A DNA stretch of 59,503 nt from Streptomyces novaecaesareae (GTDB lineage Bacteria; Actinomycetota; Actinomycetes; Streptomycetales; Streptomycetaceae), in the NCBI RefSeq assembly GCF_000716875.1, contig NZ_JNWQ01000060.1:1-59503 (forward strand), given 5' to 3'. A program made the position numbers and the translations under genes. This document shows positions 32,239 through 43,208 of the stretch, in pieces. How positions within the stretch are numbered: position 1 is the stretch's first letter; each line of letters begins with the position of its first letter. The notes beneath the pieces are model-generated. The model was not told where the DNA came from. It worked only from the letters and a program-made list of their open reading frames with translations, and ran no database searches.

Positions 32239-35200
32239 GTGAGCAGCAGGCCGATCCGAGGCGCTGCTCGCCTCGACGCCATACTCGACGCCCTGCCCGA
32301 CGCGTTGTTGCTGGTGAACAGCAACGGCACCGTCGTGGACGCCAACAGCGCGGCGGTCCAGGCGCTGCAGGCGCCGGGCACCTCGCTGGTCGGCATGGGC
32401 GTGCTGGGCCTGCTCCCCGAGTTCGACCCCAGCCGGATCCCGGGCTCGATGCGCCCGGCCACCCGGGACGGCGACGCCCTCGACCGTCCGGTCCGGATGA
32501 CCGCCCACCGCACCGACGGCACCACCTTCCCCGTCGAGGTCTCCGGCAACGACTTCGCCGACGACGGCGGCGACAGCCGCGGCTACGCGCTCTCCCCGCT
32601 CGTCCCGTACGACCCGTACCGCGAGGGCTCGCGCTCGCCGTCCTCCTCCGACCTGCTCCTGCTGCTGGTCCGCGACCTGTCCGGCCGGCTCGGCGTCGAG
32701 GCCGAGCTGCGCCGCCAGCACAAGCAGACCGAGATGATCCTGCGCGCCGCCGCCGAGGGCGTGCTCGGGGTCGACCTCGAAGGCCGCTGCGTGCTGGTCA
32801 ACCCGGCTGCCGCGCACATCCTGGAGTACCGGGCGAGCGAGCTGGGCGGACGCGAGCTGCACCCGCTGATCCAGCACTCCCGGGCCGACGGCACCCCGCT
32901 GGCGCTGGAGGAGTCCGCGCTGCTGGACACCCTGACCTCCGGGCGCAAGCACCGGGTGCGCGGCACCGTGCTGTGGCGCAAGGACGGCCGACCGGTCACC
33001 GTCGACCTCACCACCGCCCCGGTGCGGGACGGCGACCAGCTGGTCGGCGCGGTGATGACCTTCACCGACCGCAGCCGCGAACTCGCCCTGGTCGCCCGCA
33101 ACGAGCACCTCACCGCCGTCCTGGAGAGCGAGCTGGGCGGCGCGCTGAACGCGCTGAACCAGCGGCTGGACGCGCTCGCCGCCGACCCCGCCGGGCAGCT
33201 CTGGCCGGAGGCCAACTGGACGCTGCGCCGGCTCGCCGCCGAGTGCCGCCGCTTCGGGAAGCTGATCGACGGAGTCCTCGACCACCAGCGGTACGAGGCC
33301 GGCGAGAGCGGCGCGGCCGAGGCCGAGGACGGCAAGGACGCCAAGGACGCCACGGAGAGCAAGGACAAGGACGGCAAGGACCGTCGGAAGAGCGCGCCGC
33401 GGGTGCCGGTCTCGCTGGACACGGTGGTCCGGCGGGCCGTCGAGGAGGCCGGCGAGCTGGTCGGCCCGGGCCGGGTGCGCTTCTCGGTGCACGCCGCCGC
33501 GGTCGAGGTGATCGCCGACGAGCGGCGGCTCGCCCAGGCGCTGGCCCACCTGGTCGCCGACGTCAGCGGCACCGGCTTCGCGCTGGACGCCCCCGCCACC
33601 CCCTCCCCCGGACTGGCCGTGCCCGGGCTGGGCGGCGGCTCGGCGCCCGCGCTGCCGCCGGCCACCGAGCTGCCGACCGTCGTCCTGGCCGCCGCCCAGC
33701 GCGGCGAGGTCGCCCGGGTCGAGATCCGCGGCCCCGGCGTCGGCGGCAGCCCCGTCCACCTGCCGATAGCCCGCGCGGTGGTCGAGCGGCACGGTGGCGT
33801 GCTCCAGCCGCACGAGCTGCCCGGCAAGGCCGGCACCACGTACGTCGTCGAGCTGCCGCTGGACCCGGCCGCCGCGAAGGCCGCCGCCGAGCGCGCCTCC
33901 GCCGAAGGCCGCTCCGACCGGCCCAAGGAGACCGACAGCGCCGTCCTGCCCGAACTCCCGGGCATCCCCCAGCTTCCCAGCAGCGGCGAGCCCTCCGAGC
34001 CGGCCCCGGCCGCAGCGGCCGACCCGACCGCCCCGACCGTGCCGGTCGGCGAGCAGCCGGGCCGGGAGGCCGCGGAGCCGGACCGGGCTCCCGCCGAGGA
34101 GCCGCCCGCCGCCGAGCGGCGCGGCCGCCGTGGCCGGCCGGCCGCCGAGGCTCCGGAGCCCACCGCACCCGAGGCCCCCGCCGACCAGTGGCCGAACGCC
34201 CCCGCCCGGGTCGAGCGGGCCGTCCCCGAGCAGTGGAACGGCACCGGCAACGACCCCGCGTACGGCCGCCAGGGCATGGCCGGCCCGAACGGCGTGCAGA
34301 GCGACCCGTGGGGCAAGGACGACGGCCGCTCCGGCCCCGCCTACGCCGTGCCCGTCGAGGGCGAGCGGGCCCAGCAGAACCGAAACGGCGGCCGTGAGCC
34401 GCTCGCGCTCGGCCCGGGCCCCACGCCGGACCCCACCTCCGCCCCCGCCGAGGGCACCCCGCCGGGCGGCACCCCGACCGCCGAGGCCGCCCCGGAGGAG
34501 GCCCCGGGCGAGCCCAAGCCGCGTCGGCGCCGCGCCCTGCCCGCCGCCGAGGACTCCTCCGGCGGCTTCGCCCTGCCCGGGATGCCCGAGGCCCCGGTGT
34601 ACCCCGGCCTGGAGCACGCCCTGCCGGCCGGCCCCGCGCCCGCGCTGCCCGAACCGGCCGCCGCGCCGACCGGGCGCCGCCGCCGGCTGGCCGTCCCGCC
34701 GGGGCCCGGCCCGGACGCGCCGGTGGGCGCCCACGGTCCGTCCGGCCAGGAGTCGGGTGCGCCCGGCACCGCGCTGGCGACCGCCCGGCCCGCGCTGCCT
34801 GCCGCCGCCGAGGAGCCGTCGGGCCCGCGCCCGGTCGGCACCGGCCTGGGCGAACTCGCCCCGCCGCGCCCGCTCGGCACCGCGCCGGTGCCCGCCGTCC
34901 CGCCGCAGCCGCCCGTACCGGCCGAGGCCCGGACCGCGCCGCGCCCGATGGCCGAGCTCCCGGCCGCCGAGGAGCGGCCCGCCGATGCCCAGCCCTTCGC
35001 CGAGCAGGCGTCGCCCACCGGTGGCGAGCTGGCCAACACCCGTCGGCTGCTGGTCTGGCCGGAGCCCGACCCGGCCACCAAGCAGGCCCTCCAGGCGCGC
35101 GGCTACCTGCCGGTGATCGTCAGCTCCCGCGAGGAGGTGGACGCCCAGGTCTCCGGCTTCCCCGCCGCCCTCTTCGTCGACCCGCTGACCGGCCCGATCA

Positions 35201-35766
35201 CCCGCACCGCGCTGCAGTCGCTGCGCACCGCGGCGCTCAACCGCCGCGTCCCGGTGCTGGTCACCGCCGGTCTCGGCCAGGCCACCCGGGACGCCGCGTA
35301 CGGCGCCGACCCGGCCGTCCTGCTGCGCGCCCTCGCGCCGCGCGACGGCGAGCACCACGCCCCGCGCGTCCTGCTGGTCGAGAGCGACCCGGACATCGCC
35401 GCCGCCATGATCAGCAGCCTGGAGCGGCGCGGCATGCACGTCGAGCACGCGGTGGACGAGAACGACGCCGTGGCCCGGGCCAGCAGCGTGCAGCCCAACC
35501 TGGTGGTGATGGACCTGCTGCAGATCCGCCGCCGCCGGGTCGGCCTGCTGGACTGGCTGCGCGCCAACGACCGGCTGCACCGCACCCCGCTGGTGGTCTA
35601 CACCTCGGTGGACCTCGACCCGCGCGAGCTGCCCCGGCTGCGCACCGGCGAGACGGTGCTGTTCCTGGCCGAGCGCTCCACCAGCGAGGACGTCCAGAGC
35701 CGGATCGTGGACCTGCTCGGACGGATCGGCGCGATGGGCGAGGCGGGCGTCGCCGCCGCGGGCTGA
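32239..35766 (+). CDS. Large PAS-PAS hybrid sensor protein with degenerate kinase core and C-terminal receiver
   Basis: The 1175-residue protein has PAS domains at about residues 10-80 ([20 protein letters not shown]) and 160-285 ([20 protein letters not shown]). A coiled dimerisation-like region follows ([20 protein letters not shown]) without a recognisable phospho-His. The ATPase-like region has no clear N-box Asn, only traces of the G-box ([13 protein letters not shown]). A Pro/Ala-rich linker spans about residues 555-930. A pseudo-receiver (about 934-1030) precedes a receiver with VLLVESDPD and phospho-acceptor Asp1092 in VVMDL. It may be a scaffold or signal integrator rather than an active kinase. 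GTG 32239 follows GAGGAG. Confidence 0.75.
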   Translation: MSSRPIRGAARLDAILDALPDALLLVNSNGTVVDANSAAVQALQAPGTSLVGMGVLGLLPEFDPSRIPGSMRPATRDGDALDRPVRMTAHRTDGTTFPVEVSGNDFADDGGDSRGYALSPLVPYDPYREGSRSPSSSDLLLLLVRDLSGRLGVEAELRRQHKQTEMILRAAAEGVLGVDLEGRCVLVNPAAAHILEYRASELGGRELHPLIQHSRADGTPLALEESALLDTLTSGRKHRVRGTVLWRKDGRPVTVDLTTAPVRDGDQLVGAVMTFTDRSRELALVARNEHLTAVLESELGGALNALNQRLDALAADPAGQLWPEANWTLRRLAAECRRFGKLIDGVLDHQRYEAGESGAAEAEDGKDAKDATESKDKDGKDRRKSAPRVPVSLDTVVRRAVEEAGELVGPGRVRFSVHAAAVEVIADERRLAQALAHLVADVSGTGFALDAPATPSPGLAVPGLGGGSAPALPPATELPTVVLAAAQRGEVARVEIRGPGVGGSPVHLPIARAVVERHGGVLQPHELPGKAGTTYVVELPLDPAAAKAAAERASAEGRSDRPKETDSAVLPELPGIPQLPSSGEPSEPAPAAAADPTAPTVPVGEQPGREAAEPDRAPAEEPPAAERRGRRGRPAAEAPEPTAPEAPADQWPNAPARVERAVPEQWNGTGNDPAYGRQGMAGPNGVQSDPWGKDDGRSGPAYAVPVEGERAQQNRNGGREPLALGPGPTPDPTSAPAEGTPPGGTPTAEAAPEEAPGEPKPRRRRALPAAEDSSGGFALPGMPEAPVYPGLEHALPAGPAPALPEPAAAPTGRRRRLAVPPGPGPDAPVGAHGPSGQESGAPGTALATARPALPAAAEEPSGPRPVGTGLGELAPPRPLGTAPVPAVPPQPPVPAEARTAPRPMAELPAAEERPADAQPFAEQASPTGGELANTRRLLVWPEPDPATKQALQARGYLPVIVSSREEVDAQVSGFPAALFVDPLTGPITRTALQSLRTAALNRRVPVLVTAGLGQATRDAAYGADPAVLLRALAPRDGEHHAPRVLLVESDPDIAAAMISSLERRGMHVEHAVDENDAVARASSVQPNLVVMDLLQIRRRRVGLLDWLRANDRLHRTPLVVYTSVDLDPRELPRLRTGETVLFLAERSTSEDVQSRIVDLLGRIGAMGEAGVAAAG

Positions 35767-35786
35767 CCGCGCCACCGGACAAGGCA

Positions 35787-35827
35787 GCGGCCGGTCGCCC
35801 CCGTACGGATCGGGGGCGACCGGCCGC
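35787..35827. terminator. Bidirectional terminator after the sensor gene
   Basis: Perfect 17-bp arms (35787-35803 and 35811-35827; core GGCCGGTCGCCCCCG) with a 7-nt loop, between convergent genes. Confidence 0.85.
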
Positions 35828-35842
35828 GTTCCGTCCCTGCGG

Positions 35843-37504
<1,662 letters not shown>

Positions 37505-37691
37505 GGGTCCTCCTTGACCTGGCGGCACTGGGGGCTGCGCCTGCGGCACCTACCGGGCGGTAATGCGCGCGGACCTGCCCGATTTTGCCGTCCCGCGCCA
37601 CCCGCTGTCAGCATCCCGGCACCGTTGCACGGATCACGGCCCGGCCGTCCACCGGCCGACCACCTGGCCGGACGAGCCGTCGGACGGACCG

Positions 37692-38933
37692 TCAGCCCTT
37701 CTCGTGGCGGCAGAGGCGGAGGGAGTTGACCGGGTCCGGGGTGTAGGCGGGGTCGAGGGCCCAGCCCTGTTCGGCGGCGATGCGCAGGGCCTGGTGGGCG
37801 CCGGCGCCGCGGTAGGTGGCGCGGTTGAGCCGGATGCGGCGCGGGTGGGTGCCGCCGGGGGCGGTGGGCGGGCGGTGGCTGCCGTCCTTGCGGGCGGTGT
37901 CGCGCGCGAGGATCCGGCGGATGTGGCGCTCCCAGGCCGCGGGGCTGCCGGTGAACTCTGCCCGGAAGGCGCGGGGGCCCACCGTCCAGCGGGCGCCCCA
38001 GCGCTCCCAGTAGTCCGGCTCGGGGCGGCTCACCCAGAAGGTGAGCAGGCCGTACACCGGGACGTAGAGGATCTGGAACAGGAAGACGAAGGGCAGCAGC
38101 AGCGCCGAGCGGGTCGGCTGCGGGCCCCACGGGGTACCGGGGGCGGCGGGCGGGTCCTGCGGGGAGGGGGCGGCGAGGCCGGTCGGGGCGGGGAAGCGGC
38201 GGACCAGCCGGACGTGCTCGGCGTCGCTGCCGGACGGCACCCCCTGCCAGCCGTACCGTTCGGCGAGCCGGACCACCCCGTCCGCGCCGAGGCCGCGGTA
38301 GAGGCGCACGGCGAGCCCGACCGACACCTCCCGGCCGAGGTCGGCCTGCACCTCGCCGCCGCCGGCCGCGTGCGAGGCCTCGGCGGCCTCGATGCGGCGC
38401 CGCAGGATCGGGGTGACGTAGCGCTCCCAGTCCTCCGGGCGGCCGGTGAGCTCGGCCCGCAGGCGGCGCGGCGGGAGGAAGGTGCGGTGGACCTTGAGCC
38501 AGCCGTCGGAGCTGGGGCCGCCGCCGCTGTAGTCCGCGAGGATCAGGACGGCGAAGAGGAGCACCAGGCCGAGGATCCAGAGCGGGGCGTAGACCCACTG
38601 GAGGAGGAACTGGAGCAGCACGGCGGGGCGGCTGCGGCGCGGCGCCGGGCCGGGGAAGCCGCCGGGCGCGGGCGGTGCGGCGAACTGGCCTGCGGGGTAC
38701 GGCTGTTGGGTGGCGGGCGAGTGTTGGGTGGCGGTGTACGGCTGTGGCGAGGCCGGCTGTGCGTACGGGTTCTGCGAGGCCGGTTGGGCGTACGGGTTCT
38801 GCGGGGCCGGTGGTGCGTACGACTGCGGCGGGACCGGCTGGGCGTACGGGTTCTGCGGCGGCGGCGCGCCGTGGCTGCCGGCGGCTCCGTACCCGTGTCC
38901 GTTCGCTCCGCCGTACCCCTGGTCGTTCGACAT
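37692..38933 (-). CDS. Membrane protein with QNPYAQP-rich N-terminus and duplicated membrane-soluble module
   Basis: The 413-residue protein begins with about 85 residues of Gln/Pro/Tyr/Asn-rich repeats (QNPYAQP three times). Two similar halves follow: a hydrophobic pair (VLLQFLLQWVYAPLWILGLV; LLLPFVFLFQILYVPVYGLL) and a soluble part with ERYVTPILRRRIEAAEAS or ERHIRRILARDTARKDGS, then a WxxDP-like tail. The halves look like an internal duplication. Function unknown; it is conserved in style with streptomycete membrane proteins of unknown role. Confidence 0.65.
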   Translation of the reverse strand: MSNDQGYGGANGHGYGAAGSHGAPPPQNPYAQPVPPQSYAPPAPQNPYAQPASQNPYAQPASPQPYTATQHSPATQQPYPAGQFAAPPAPGGFPGPAPRRSRPAVLLQFLLQWVYAPLWILGLVLLFAVLILADYSGGGPSSDGWLKVHRTFLPPRRLRAELTGRPEDWERYVTPILRRRIEAAEASHAAGGGEVQADLGREVSVGLAVRLYRGLGADGVVRLAERYGWQGVPSGSDAEHVRLVRRFPAPTGLAAPSPQDPPAAPGTPWGPQPTRSALLLPFVFLFQILYVPVYGLLTFWVSRPEPDYWERWGARWTVGPRAFRAEFTGSPAAWERHIRRILARDTARKDGSHRPPTAPGGTHPRRIRLNRATYRGAGAHQALRIAAEQGWALDPAYTPDPVNSLRLCRHEKG

Positions 38934-38977
38934 GGCGCCCCCCGTCTGCTCGATCGGGGGTCACCCTACCGGCGGCC

Positions 38978-39850
38978 TCAGTCGGCCGTGGGGCCGTCCG
39001 CCTGGTTGCGGTCGATGGTGAGGGCGGCGCCGCCGTAGGTCTCCGCGACGTTGCCGCGGTGCTGGTGGACGCGCTGGTGGAGGTTCCAGAGGTCGGGGTC
39101 GAGGGCGCCGGAGCCGGCGGTGTCGGCGCGGTCGTCCCAGCGGGCGTACCAGAGCGCGTCGGGCACCGGGGAGCTGCCGGCCCGGGCGGCGGCGGCCAGG
39201 TCGGCGATGCCGGACTCGAGGCTGGAGTAGAAGCCGGAGCGGTAACCGGCGGAGTGCAGGGCCTGGGTCCACCCGAGGGTGAACTCGACGACGGCCTGGC
39301 CGCAGGCCGGATCGTGCATCGGGTAGGCCTCGATGTCCAGGTAGACCGGGCTGCCCGCGCCGAACCCGAGCGAGCGCAGCGCCCGGGCGGCCTCGTCCGC
39401 CTCGTCCCGGCCCTGTTCCACGGCCTTCGCCGGGTCGATCCGCTTGGGCTTGCGGCTCGGGTCGGCGCACGGCGCCTGCAGTCCGACGTGCACCGGCAGG
39501 AACCGCCAGCCCATCGCGCGCGCCTGGCGCACCCACTCGGCGGTGAGCCGGGACTGGCCGCAGCCGCGCTGGGAGCCGCTGGTGTAGATGCCGACCGCCC
39601 CGTACGGGGAGGTGCCGTGCCAGGCCCGCAGGGTGTCGAGCGGCGGGGCCGTGCAGACGTCGAAGGCGGGGCCGCTCCAGGTGTCGCGGATGCGGGGCGG
39701 GGCGGCCCGGTCGTGGAGGGCGACGGCCCGGATCCGGGGGACGGCGACGGCGGCCGGGGCGGCGGCTCCGGTGCTCACGCCCGTCCCGTCGGTGGCCAGC
39801 AGGAGCACGAGGGAGGCGGCCAGGAGGGCCGCGGGGCGGAGATAGCGCAC
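38978..39850 (-). CDS. Secreted DUF1906 (Rv2525c-like) glycoside-hydrolase-fold protein
   Basis: The 290-residue protein has a signal peptide (MRYLRPAALLAASLVLLLAT). A DUF1906 TIM-barrel follows: FDVCTAPPLDTLRAW, YGAVGIYTSG, WRFLPVHVGLQ, VYLDIEAYPMHD with acidic residues at the expected active site, and YRSGFYSSLESG. Mycobacterial Rv2525c is a Tat-exported member thought to act on the cell wall. GTG 39850 begins the signal. It is divergent from the transporter gene at 40003. Confidence 0.85.
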   Translation of the reverse strand: MRYLRPAALLAASLVLLLATDGTGVSTGAAAPAAVAVPRIRAVALHDRAAPPRIRDTWSGPAFDVCTAPPLDTLRAWHGTSPYGAVGIYTSGSQRGCGQSRLTAEWVRQARAMGWRFLPVHVGLQAPCADPSRKPKRIDPAKAVEQGRDEADEAARALRSLGFGAGSPVYLDIEAYPMHDPACGQAVVEFTLGWTQALHSAGYRSGFYSSLESGIADLAAAARAGSSPVPDALWYARWDDRADTAGSGALDPDLWNLHQRVHQHRGNVAETYGGAALTIDRNQADGPTAD

Positions 39851-40002
39851 CCGGACTTGTTACTGACGGACCATCGGATGAATCCGCCAGCCACGCCGCG
39901 GGCCCTGCCGGACTCCACCCTTTCGGGCGCACCCGTCCGCATCCGTCCCGATAGTTGTAACGAGCTTGCCCGTTCATCACTCCTTACGGCAAACTCGCCA
40001 CT

Positions 40003-41073
40003 ATGCCCACCTCCCATACCAGCGAAACCCCCGCCGCCTCGTCGTCGGCCGCCGCCGTCGCCGAGGCCCTTGCCATGCCGCCCGCCCCCAAGGGCGAGCC
40101 TGCCGGCGAGCGGGGCGGCTGGCGACGAGGCGGGGCCTCCTCCGGCCCCGAGGCACCACCCGAGGTACACCCCGGCCGCTCCACCGGCCGGCTCGGCAAG
40201 GTCCTGCGGCGCCCGGGGAGGATCCCGGCGCCGCTTCTCTGTCTGACGGCGATGTTCCTGGTGCAGACCGGCATCGCACTGTCCAAGCCGCTCTTCGGCC
40301 CGCTCGGGGTCAGCGGCACGACCTTCCTGCGGCTCGGCTTCGCCGCCGTCATCCTGCTCGCCGCCACCCGCCCGAAGCTGCGCGACAAGCGCCCGCGCGA
40401 CCTCGCCGCGGCGGCGCTGCTCGGCATGGCCTCGGCCGGAATGACCTTCCTGTTCGCCGGGGCGATCGACCGGCTGCCGATGGGCACCGCCGCGACCATC
40501 GAGTTCCTCGGCCCGCTCGCGGTCGCCCTGGTCTTCGCCCGGCGCGCCAGCCACCTGCTCTGGGCCCTGCTCGCGGCCGCCGGCGTGGTGCTGCTGACGC
40601 TGCTCGGCGAGGGCGACGGCGGCGGCTCGCTCGATCCGGTCGGCCTGCTCTACGCCTTCGGGGCGGCCGCCTGCTACGCGCTGTACATCCTGTTCACCGA
40701 CAAGGTCGGCGCCGCCTTCCAGGGGTTCCAGGGCCTGGCGGTGTCGATGACGGTCGGCGCGCTGACGCTGGCCCCGTTCGGGCTCGGCGAGGCCTGGCAC
40801 GGACTGGCCGCGCCCGACGCCTCGCCGCTGGTGCTGCTCGCCTCGGTGGCCGGGGTGTCGCTGCTGCTGCCGGTGATCCCGTACGCGCTGGAGATGACCG
40901 CGCTGCGCCGGATGCCGCAGCGGGTGTTCAGCGTGCTGGTCAGCCTGGAGCCGGCGGTCAGCGCGCTGGTCGGCCTGGTGGTGCTGGGCCAGCTGCTGGG
41001 CGTGCCGCAGCTGGCCGGGATCGGGTGCGTGGTGGCGGCCAGCGTGGGTGCCACGCTGACCGGGCGCCGGTAG
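40003..41073 (+). CDS. EamA-family (RhtA-like) exporter
   Basis: The 356-residue transporter has a hydrophilic 75-residue N-terminal extension, then ten membrane helices arranged as two EamA repeats (residues about 80-215 and 225-355). TATIEFLGPLAVAL in the first half and RRMPQRVFSVLVSLEPAVSA in the second are typical of RhtA/threonine-homoserine exporters. It probably exports amino acids or related metabolites. It has its own upstream region shared with the divergent DUF1906 gene. Confidence 0.88.
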   Translation: MPTSHTSETPAASSSAAAVAEALAMPPAPKGEPAGERGGWRRGGASSGPEAPPEVHPGRSTGRLGKVLRRPGRIPAPLLCLTAMFLVQTGIALSKPLFGPLGVSGTTFLRLGFAAVILLAATRPKLRDKRPRDLAAAALLGMASAGMTFLFAGAIDRLPMGTAATIEFLGPLAVALVFARRASHLLWALLAAAGVVLLTLLGEGDGGGSLDPVGLLYAFGAAACYALYILFTDKVGAAFQGFQGLAVSMTVGALTLAPFGLGEAWHGLAAPDASPLVLLASVAGVSLLLPVIPYALEMTALRRMPQRVFSVLVSLEPAVSALVGLVVLGQLLGVPQLAGIGCVVAASVGATLTGRR

Positions 41074-41121
41074 GCCGGGCGCCCGCCGCCCGCCGCCCCC
41101 CGCCCGCCGGTCAGCGATGCG

Positions 41122-41910
41122 TTACGGCCAGAGCAGGGTGCGTGACCACTCCGGGGAGCTGACCGGGCCGGTGCGGGTGTAGCGCAGCCGGACGTGCCGA
41201 CGCTGGGCGTCGCCCTGCCAGAACTCCACCTCGTGCGCCCACAGGGTGTAGACCGCGTGCCCGGGCGCGACCGCGTCCGGGTGCGCCTCCAGGCGGCGAC
41301 GGGCGACCGCCACCGCCTCGTCGTACTCGGCCGGCGAGGCCAGCGGCTCGCTCTGCCGCCCGACCAACGCGCCGACCCGGGCCGCGGGCGTACGGGTGGC
41401 GAACTCGGCGGCGGCCACCACGTCGGCGGCCCGCTCGACGGTGCCGCGCACCCGCACCTGGCGGCCCAGCTGCGGCCAGTAGACGCTCAGCGCGGCGGCC
41501 GGGTGGTCGGCGAGCTGACGGCCCTTCGGGCTGTCGGCGGCGGCGGAGAAGTTCCAGCCGGTACCGGCCGCGTCGACGTCGCGCAGCACCAGCACCCGGG
41601 CGTCCGGCATGCCGTCCGCGTCGACGGTGGAGAGGGTGAACGCCTGCGGGTCCAGCACCCCGGCGTCCAGAGCGGTGGCGAGCCAGTCCACGAACAGCGG
41701 GCCGGGCTCGGCGGGCGCGGCCTCGTGGTCGAAGGACGGCAGCGGGCGGGCCATGGGCGGACGGCCGAGCAGCAGTTCGGGAACGGACCTGGGCTCGGGC
41801 CGGCGCTCACAGGCCGGCTCGACCGCCGGCTCCGGGCGCGTCTCCGCCTCGGGCTCCGGTGCAGGCCTGGCCTCGTCCGGACCGGTCAGGCCCTCCTCCT
41901 CCGCCGCCAT
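41122..41910 (-). CDS. Pyridoxamine 5'-phosphate oxidase-family flavoprotein
   Basis: The 262-residue protein has an acidic, disordered N-terminal about 60 residues. A PNPOx-type split barrel follows: FTLSTVDADGMPDARVLVLR, FSAAADSPKGRQLADHP, ALSVYWPQLGRQVRVRG, and a C-terminal RRHVRLRYTRTG segment ending LLWP, like the RLH-R-RF tail of PdxH. It should bind FMN; whether it oxidises pyridoxine phosphate or another compound is open, because the tail is divergent. ATG 41910 has AAGGAAGG upstream. Confidence 0.8.
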   Translation of the reverse strand: MAAEEEGLTGPDEARPAPEPEAETRPEPAVEPACERRPEPRSVPELLLGRPPMARPLPSFDHEAAPAEPGPLFVDWLATALDAGVLDPQAFTLSTVDADGMPDARVLVLRDVDAAGTGWNFSAAADSPKGRQLADHPAAALSVYWPQLGRQVRVRGTVERAADVVAAAEFATRTPAARVGALVGRQSEPLASPAEYDEAVAVARRRLEAHPDAVAPGHAVYTLWAHEVEFWQGDAQRRHVRLRYTRTGPVSSPEWSRTLLWP

Positions 41911-42114
41911 CGCGCACCCTTCCTTCCGATTGCCGCGGTCGCCACCCCGGCCGGACCGGCCCTTCCGGGCCCGGGCACGTGATGCGCTGTCGGAGCGCAA
42001 CCGTACCGCCGAGGGCCGACGGCTCCGGGCGCGGGCCCTCGGGTGGGCGGATCACGGCCGGTCGGCGGGGGCGGTAGGGATGGTGCCGGACGGTGCCGGA
42101 CGAGTCCGGACGCA

Positions 42115-42150
42115 CTCGTGGGCGGTGCCGATGGCGGCACCGCCCACGAG
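42115..42150. terminator. Perfect 16-bp hairpin in a gene-free gap
   Basis: CTCGTGGGCGGTGCCG / CGGCACCGCCCACGAG with a 4-nt loop, 265 bp from the nearest upstream stop codon. No T tract. It could end the transcript of the small secreted protein or an unknown RNA. Confidence 0.5.
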
Positions 42151-42221
42151 GCCGGTTTCGCGGTGACCCTTTCCGCTGGCCGGTCGATGCGCTGTTCCCT
42201 CTGTGATGCGCGGATCCCTCT

Positions 42222-42275
42222 GGTTGTTCCGGTTGTTCCGGTTGTTCGGGTTGTTCCTGCTGTTCCTGCTGTTCC
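42222..42275 (+). repeat. Degenerate 9-bp tandem repeat (GGTTGTTCC)
   Basis: Six or more consecutive 9-bp units: GGTTGTTCC, GGTTGTTCC, GGTTGTTCG, GGTTGTTCC, TGCTGTTCC, TGCTGTTCC, decaying further right. Minisatellite-like, non-coding. Confidence 0.7.
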
Positions 42276-42414
42276 GTTTCTTCCGGTCCGCTCCTTCCGG
42301 TCCGGTCCGGACCCGGCCGCTGATGCTCGGCCCGCCCGCGGACACCCACCTCCGGCGCCCCCGCCTTCCGTGGTGCCCGGTACGGTCACGCGATCACACG
42401 GCCGCTCGGCCTGG

Positions 42415-42744
42415 TCAGCCGAAGATCGGGGCGAAGATGACGTTGACGTCCTTGTTGCCCTGGCCGGCCAGGATGGCGCCCGAGTTGTCCTTCGCCGCAA
42501 GGGTGTTGCTCTGGTTCGAGGCACCGGAACCGGTGGCCGTCTGCTGGGTGGAGACGTAGTTGCCGTCGACCCCGCCGAACACGTTGCCGGTACCGACGTT
42601 GGACACCACACCGGCGTTGGATCCGGTCGCAGCGCCCGCGCCGTTGTCGGCGACGGCGGCACCGGCGCCCGCCAGCAGCAGACCGGCCGCGAGCGGGCCG
42701 GCGAGCAGGAGTCCGGCCACCCGACGGGTGTGGATGCGAGCCAT
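42415..42744 (-). CDS. Small secreted Gly/Asn/Ser-rich protein
   Basis: The 109-residue protein has a signal peptide (ARIHTRRVAGLLLAGPLAAG) with an AVA-D cleavage site near residue 33. The mature 75 residues are rich in Gly, Asn, Ser and Thr without cysteine, and end in VNVIFAPIFG. Composition recalls surface-active or amyloid-forming secreted proteins, but chaplin (GNAHHSPG) and rodlin motifs are absent. ATG 42744 has TTGGAGG six bases upstream. Function unknown. Confidence 0.65.
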   Translation of the reverse strand: MARIHTRRVAGLLLAGPLAAGLLLAGAGAAVADNGAGAATGSNAGVVSNVGTGNVFGGVDGNYVSTQQTATGSGASNQSNTLAAKDNSGAILAGQGNKDVNVIFAPIFG

Positions 42745-43208
42745 GAAAACCTCCAAGAAGCTGCTAATCGTGCATTGGTCGAGCATGGTGTGCAAGGTTC
42801 GCCGGCCAGACGAACACCTGCGGGCTGCGACGCCGGAAGCAAGACTTCCGCAACAAATCGACAAAGCACTAGCCGACAGGGCAGTTTTCGCCCGTTAGCG
42901 TGATATCCACCGAGGCCGCGCATAACGGCAGGGAAAACGGAAAGCGCGCCGACACACCATCCGTGAGCTGGGGTTTTCACTCGAACGGACGCCACTCGTC
43001 AGGCCTTGGGAAACGGCGTCTCGGCGTCAGACGAACCACCGGTTGCACCACCCCGGCGCAGACGAACCACGGACACGCCCCCGAAAGGTTCGCCCACCCT
43101 TCCAAGTCGACTTTTTCGGCCATTCCCAGACCATCCGAAAGTCACATCGATTCGGCGCGTAAACGGGCATGGGGAAGCCGTCGATGCGCCCTGTCGAAAA
43201 GTCGAAAG
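42745..43208. other. Gene-free region between small secreted protein and FAD oxidase
   Basis: No gene is seen. CAGACGAAC occurs three times between about 42800 and 43075. Inverted CGACTTTT/AAAAGTCG segments near 43108 and 43197 flank the end of the FAD-oxidase gene. Otherwise nothing notable. Confidence 0.4.

Larger units (their letters stand above)
41911..42414. other. Gene-free 500-bp gap with hairpin and 9-bp tandem repeats
   Basis: No credible gene; open frames are repeat-driven. It holds the perfect hairpin at 42115-42150 and the degenerate tandem array at 42222-42275, plus a twofold GGTGCCGGAC repeat near 42082-42100. Confidence 0.5.

Noticed and set aside
32155..35775. 1206-aa leftward ORF
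   Set aside because: Antisense of the sensor gene; Gly/Arg-rich with no domains.
42415..42744. Chaplin or rodlin gene
   Set aside because: Signal peptide and composition fit loosely, but the characteristic chaplin and rodlin motifs are absent.
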